Shown: in pieces, positions 61,199 through 64,000 of the stretch
Position numbering within the stretch: position 1 is the first letter of the stretch
How the letters are laid out: each line of letters starts with the position of its first letter
NCBI GenBank assembly: GCA_000421065.1
Contig: ATWD01000001.1
Coordinates: 868,001 to 932,000 of the forward strand
Source of the DNA: Acidobacteriaceae bacterium TAA 166
GTDB taxonomy: Bacteria > Acidobacteriota > Terriglobia > Terriglobales > Acidobacteriaceae
Direction of reading: 5' to 3'
Length of the DNA: 64,000 bases
Made by a program: the position numbers and the translations under genes
Notes under the pieces: model-generated
What the model saw: the letters and a program-made list of their open reading frames with translations, nothing else
What the model was told of the DNA's origin: nothing
Databases searched by the model: none

Positions 61199-62275
61199 AT
61201 GAATCCACTTAGCACGCATCAGGTCGACCGAATCACGCGAGCCATCACGCCGCCAAGTGAACCTTGGCGGCAGAAGGCGCGGGTGCGTCTCGATACTCTC
61301 ACCAAGCCTCTCGGAAGCCTCGGCCGGTTGGAAGATATCGCGGCTCAAATCCTTGCCATTCGCCAGGAGACCTTTGCCGAACCAATTCGTAAGGGAGTCT
61401 ATGTCTTCGCGGCGGATCACGGAATCACCGCGGAAGGTGTAAGCGCCTACCCACGCGAAGTCACCTCCCAGATGGTCCTGAATTTTCTGCGGAAGGGGGC
61501 CGCGATCAACGTGCTTACAGCTCTGCATCGAGCTGAACTTCAAATCGTAGATGTCGGCGTCGACGCTGACTTTGACACGATTCCCGGCCTTCTTCACCAC
61601 AAGGTCGCCAAAGGCACGCGCAATATGTTGCATGAGCCTGCAATGTCGGATGAGCAGCTTGCAGAAGCTATCGCCGTCGGCGTAGAGGTTGCAGAAGATG
61701 CAGTCAGGGCCGGACAGACCATGATCGCAATCGGAGAGATGGGCATTGGCAACACGACCTCCGCGAGCGCCATGACCTGCGCCCTCACCGGAGCGACCGC
61801 AGCCGCGGCCACCGGTCGTGGCACAGGACTGAACCTTGAGGCTCACACGCGAAAGATCGATGTGATCGAGGCTGTAGGTCATAAACACTTCGGACGTTCC
61901 TCCAGGCCGGCGCCGCTTGACATCTTGCGCTGTGTCGGTGGTCTTGAGCTTGCCGCGATGACAGGCATGATCCTCGCGGCAGCCGAACACAGGCTGGTCA
62001 TCGTGATCGACGGTTTTATCGCAACGGCGGCGGCAGCGATCGCCGTCGCTCTTGCACCTGCCGTCCAGGGGTATCTCATCGCCGGTCATCAATCCGAGGA
62101 ACCCGGACACAAACTGCTCCTTGAGCATTTAAACCTGTCTCCGGTGCTGATGCTGAACATGCGTCTTGGCGAAGGGACGGGCGCCGTTCTTGCAATGCCG
62201 ATCATCGAATCAGCAGTCGCCCTTTACACCCAGATGGCAACATTTACCTCGGCGGGGGTGAGCGAAGCATCCTGA
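61199..62275 (+). CDS. cobT: nicotinate-nucleotide:dimethylbenzimidazole phosphoribosyltransferase
   Basis: 358 residues, the usual length. It activates dimethylbenzimidazole by attaching ribose phosphate from NaMN, giving alpha-ribazole phosphate. DTLTKPLGSLGRLEDIAAQI, the signature FAADHGITAEGVSAYP, the GEMGIGNTTSASAM loop and the C-terminal LNMRLGEGTGAVLAMPI with the catalytic Glu are all present. The gene starts 22 bp after the receptor and shares one base with cobS, so this is one transcript. (This is CobT of the enterobacterial naming, CobU in Pseudomonas naming.). Confidence 0.96.
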   Translation: MNPLSTHQVDRITRAITPPSEPWRQKARVRLDTLTKPLGSLGRLEDIAAQILAIRQETFAEPIRKGVYVFAADHGITAEGVSAYPREVTSQMVLNFLRKGAAINVLTALHRAELQIVDVGVDADFDTIPGLLHHKVAKGTRNMLHEPAMSDEQLAEAIAVGVEVAEDAVRAGQTMIAIGEMGIGNTTSASAMTCALTGATAAAATGRGTGLNLEAHTRKIDVIEAVGHKHFGRSSRPAPLDILRCVGGLELAAMTGMILAAAEHRLVIVIDGFIATAAAAIAVALAPAVQGYLIAGHQSEEPGHKLLLEHLNLSPVLMLNMRLGEGTGAVLAMPIIESAVALYTQMATFTSAGVSEAS

Positions 62276-63054
62276 TGAGTCCCCTGACCTATCTTCGAAG
62301 AAGCTGGTCCGAGCTCCTCTCGGCGGTGCAGTTTCTCACGCGTATTCCTGTGCCATCGCAGCCGTATGAAGCGGACTCTCTTGCGCGTTCCGTTAAGTTT
62401 TTCCCGGCAGTCGGAATCGTGGTAGGCGGAGGGGCTGCGCTGCTGCATCTTGCACTGGCTCCTCATCTTCCAAGACTGGTCTCGGCATTCCTCGTCCTCC
62501 TTTATCTGGTGTTCGTCACAGGCTGCTTTCACGAAGACGGCCTGGCCGATGCCGCGGATGGTTTCGGTGGCGGAAACAGTCGTGAACAGGTTCTTCTCAT
62601 CTTGCGCGATAGTCGCATCGGCAGCTATGGAGGAGCCGCTCTTGCGCTCAGCCTCATAGGGCGCATCGTGCTTATCGCATCTCTCCCGCTCGCTCAGGTT
62701 CCGCATTACCTTATCGCAGCCCACGTACTGTGCCGGTGGACGACGCTCCCCCTGAGCTATCTCCTCGCCTCAGCTCGGAGCTCAGATTCGCAACCCGCCG
62801 ACGCACAAGGCGCTCGGATTGCGAGGCTCACTTCGGCTGGCACGCTCATCGGGGGGACGGTATTCAGTTTTGTCGTCGTCGCCTTTCTGCTAAAGACCCA
62901 TGCGACCGCCCCAATCCTCAGCGCCCTCATGCTAACGGGGATCAGCGGCGTCTACTACAAGCGCCGCATTGGCGGCGTGACGGGTGACTGCTTCGGCGCA
63001 ACCAATCAACTCTCCGAGATCGGCGTCTACCTTTGTGGAGCGTGGACTCTATGA
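62275..63054 (+). CDS. cobS: adenosylcobinamide-GDP ribazoletransferase (cobalamin synthase)
   Basis: 259 residues, integral membrane. It joins GDP-cobinamide with alpha-ribazole or its phosphate, the last step of cobalamin assembly. The metal/substrate signature GCFHEDGLADAADGFGGG (about 83-100) followed by ILRDSRIGSYGGAALALSLI is exact. Several helices follow and it ends with GVTGDCFGATNQLSEIGVYL, another hallmark. The stop of cobT and the start overlap by one base, and the end overlaps cobC by 4 bases. Confidence 0.96.
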   Translation: MSPLTYLRRSWSELLSAVQFLTRIPVPSQPYEADSLARSVKFFPAVGIVVGGGAALLHLALAPHLPRLVSAFLVLLYLVFVTGCFHEDGLADAADGFGGGNSREQVLLILRDSRIGSYGGAALALSLIGRIVLIASLPLAQVPHYLIAAHVLCRWTTLPLSYLLASARSSDSQPADAQGARIARLTSAGTLIGGTVFSFVVVAFLLKTHATAPILSALMLTGISGVYYKRRIGGVTGDCFGATNQLSEIGVYLCGAWTL

Positions 63055-63626
63055 ATGGCCTTGTCTTTATACGCCACGCCGAAACCGACCTGGCTGGCAC
63101 GTTTTGCGGGCACTCGGACCCTCCAATCAACGCCTGCGGTCGGGCGCAGACATTGGAGATGATCTCGCGCCTCCGGCCTGAGAGCTTCGATGCAATCTAT
63201 AGCAGCGACCTACGCCGGGCCGTGGAGACAGCGACACCTTTAGCTGAGGCATGTGCACTTCCTGTCATGATGAGCAGCCAACTGCGCGAGATTCATTTCG
63301 GAGATTGGGAGGGCCTGAGCTGGATTAAAATCGAACAGCGCGATGCGGTATACGCTCGCCGCTGGATAGACGCCTTTCCTACTCTGGCTGCCCCCAACGG
63401 TGAGCCCTTCGCCAACTTTGAGCAGCGTGTTCTCGAAGAGGTTCACCATCTTCAATCCGTCGCTGCAAAGAAGCGGATTGCTGTTATCACGCACGGTGGT
63501 GTCATGCGGGTCGTGCTCCGCAGGCTTCTTGGACGCAACGAAGAGCAGGCCTGGCATCTGACAAAGCTTTACTGCTCGTCATTCGTTTGTCCTGCGGTCC
63601 TCGACGCCCGCGAGGTGAGACGATGA
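63051..63626 (+). CDS. cobC: alpha-ribazole phosphatase (histidine phosphatase family)
   Basis: 191 residues from the ATG at 63051 that overlaps the cobS stop. The full catalytic set is present: RHAETD (the RHxE/T box with phospho-His), the Arg pair in SSDLRRAVETA, the acidic REIHFGDWEGLSW and the second His in ITHGGVMRVVLRR. It removes the phosphate from alpha-ribazole 5'-phosphate or adenosylcobalamin phosphate. Compared with the histidine phosphatase at 45355, which has SHAPT at the first box, this one is canonical. Its stop overlaps the start of the next gene. Confidence 0.92.
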   Translation: MNGLVFIRHAETDLAGTFCGHSDPPINACGRAQTLEMISRLRPESFDAIYSSDLRRAVETATPLAEACALPVMMSSQLREIHFGDWEGLSWIKIEQRDAVYARRWIDAFPTLAAPNGEPFANFEQRVLEEVHHLQSVAAKKRIAVITHGGVMRVVLRRLLGRNEEQAWHLTKLYCSSFVCPAVLDAREVRR

Positions 63627-64000
63627 ACTCCCGTCCGGTTCACATTCGAGAGCTTGCTGCCTGGGGTCTCGATGACTACGAGTATCGTCCCCAATCGCTC
63701 AACGATGAAAGGTTGCAACAGGCAGGACATCTTGTTACACGGCGAGAGGGATTCGAGCAATCAAACGTTGTGCTCGCGAACGAAACGGAAAGCCTGAGCG
63801 AGATGTTCGCAGCTCATGCAGTGCGGCCAGATCTTCTCGCCGAGATGTCCGGCTTGACATGGTCACTCGGCGTCGTGGACCTACGCCAGCTCATTGCCTT
63901 CCAGCGCAGGCTCTCCTTTCACCCGGAGCTTCCACAAATCGCCGTCCCCGAGCCTCGGCAATGGTCTGCGCTGCTCGCCCTCTCCTTCGGTTCGGCGAAG
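63623..64000 (+). CDS. unrecognised protein at the end of the cobT-cobS-cobC operon (partial)
   Basis: The first 126 residues are visible before the window ends. The ATG overlaps the cobC stop by 4 bases, so it is translationally coupled to cob genes. No membrane helix, no signal peptide; the start is charged (MNSRPVHIRELAAWGLDDYE). Residues about 85-120 contain LTWSLGVVDLRQLIAFQRRL and a later RQWSALLALSFG. I do not recognise the family. Its coupling suggests a role in cobalamin handling or in what the cofactor is used for, but function cannot be stated. Confidence 0.7.
   Translation, partial: MNSRPVHIRELAAWGLDDYEYRPQSLNDERLQQAGHLVTRREGFEQSNVVLANETESLSEMFAAHAVRPDLLAEMSGLTWSLGVVDLRQLIAFQRRLSFHPELPQIAVPEPRQWSALLALSFGSAK

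Overview
The window looks like the chromosome of an acidobacterium of the Terriglobia type (Edaphobacter, Granulicella or Terriglobus relatives). The grounds are two carboxypeptidase-regulatory-domain outer-membrane receptors of the Oar/TonB type, a PEP-CTERM protein, an operon built on MoxR, DUF58, VWA and DUF4159 genes, a remnant of a YncE/phosphoesterase gene of a type common in that phylum, and an overall high GC content. The assignment rests on gene families remembered from that phylum, not on a search.

Layout. Bases 1-10,085 are mostly ordinary chromosome: a partial TerC-like membrane protein, a 38-bp perfect inverted repeat, a PepSY membrane protein, nadB (NAD synthesis) divergent from aroB (shikimate pathway) and menG (menaquinone), then a cation diffusion facilitator with an extended tail, a PASTA protein, a PEP-CTERM protein behind a sigma-54-like promoter, rsmB, an AraC regulator and a small membrane protein. 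Bases 10,359-12,167 hold an exported protein I do not recognise.

Bases 12,313-26,159 are one tight eight-gene minus-strand operon: DUF4159, VWA/GATase-like membrane protein, caspase/C13-fold protein, TPR zinc peptidase, MoxR ATPase, DUF58, BatA-type VWA protein, and a giant membrane coiled-coil protein. It is the best candidate in the window for an uncharacterised system. I read it as an AAA+ ATPase with three membrane or soluble VWA adaptors and two peptidase-fold proteins acting at the envelope. A multicopper oxidase is divergent from it.

Bases 27,800-45,000 mix intact and decaying genes. Remnants are an FAD oxidoreductase, a collapsed cydAB operon, a YncE/phosphoesterase gene and an integrase next to tRNA-Leu. 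Intact genes are a radical SAM protein, the glgE and treS-maltokinase operon that makes alpha-glucan from trehalose, an inorganic pyrophosphatase, and a TonB receptor followed by PepSY and small membrane genes.

Bases 45,355-64,000 are a cobalamin region: cobalt uptake (cbtBA with a histidine phosphatase), then three transcription units each headed by a cobalamin riboswitch: btuF-btuD-btuC-cobN-chlID; cobU-cobB; and a btuB-like receptor with cobT-cobS-cobC and an unknown last gene cut by the window edge. Together they import corrinoid and cobalt, insert cobalt by the aerobic (CobN) route and attach the lower ligand. CobN carries an N-terminal iron-sulfur domain, and its ATPase partner is a single fused ChlI-ChlD protein.
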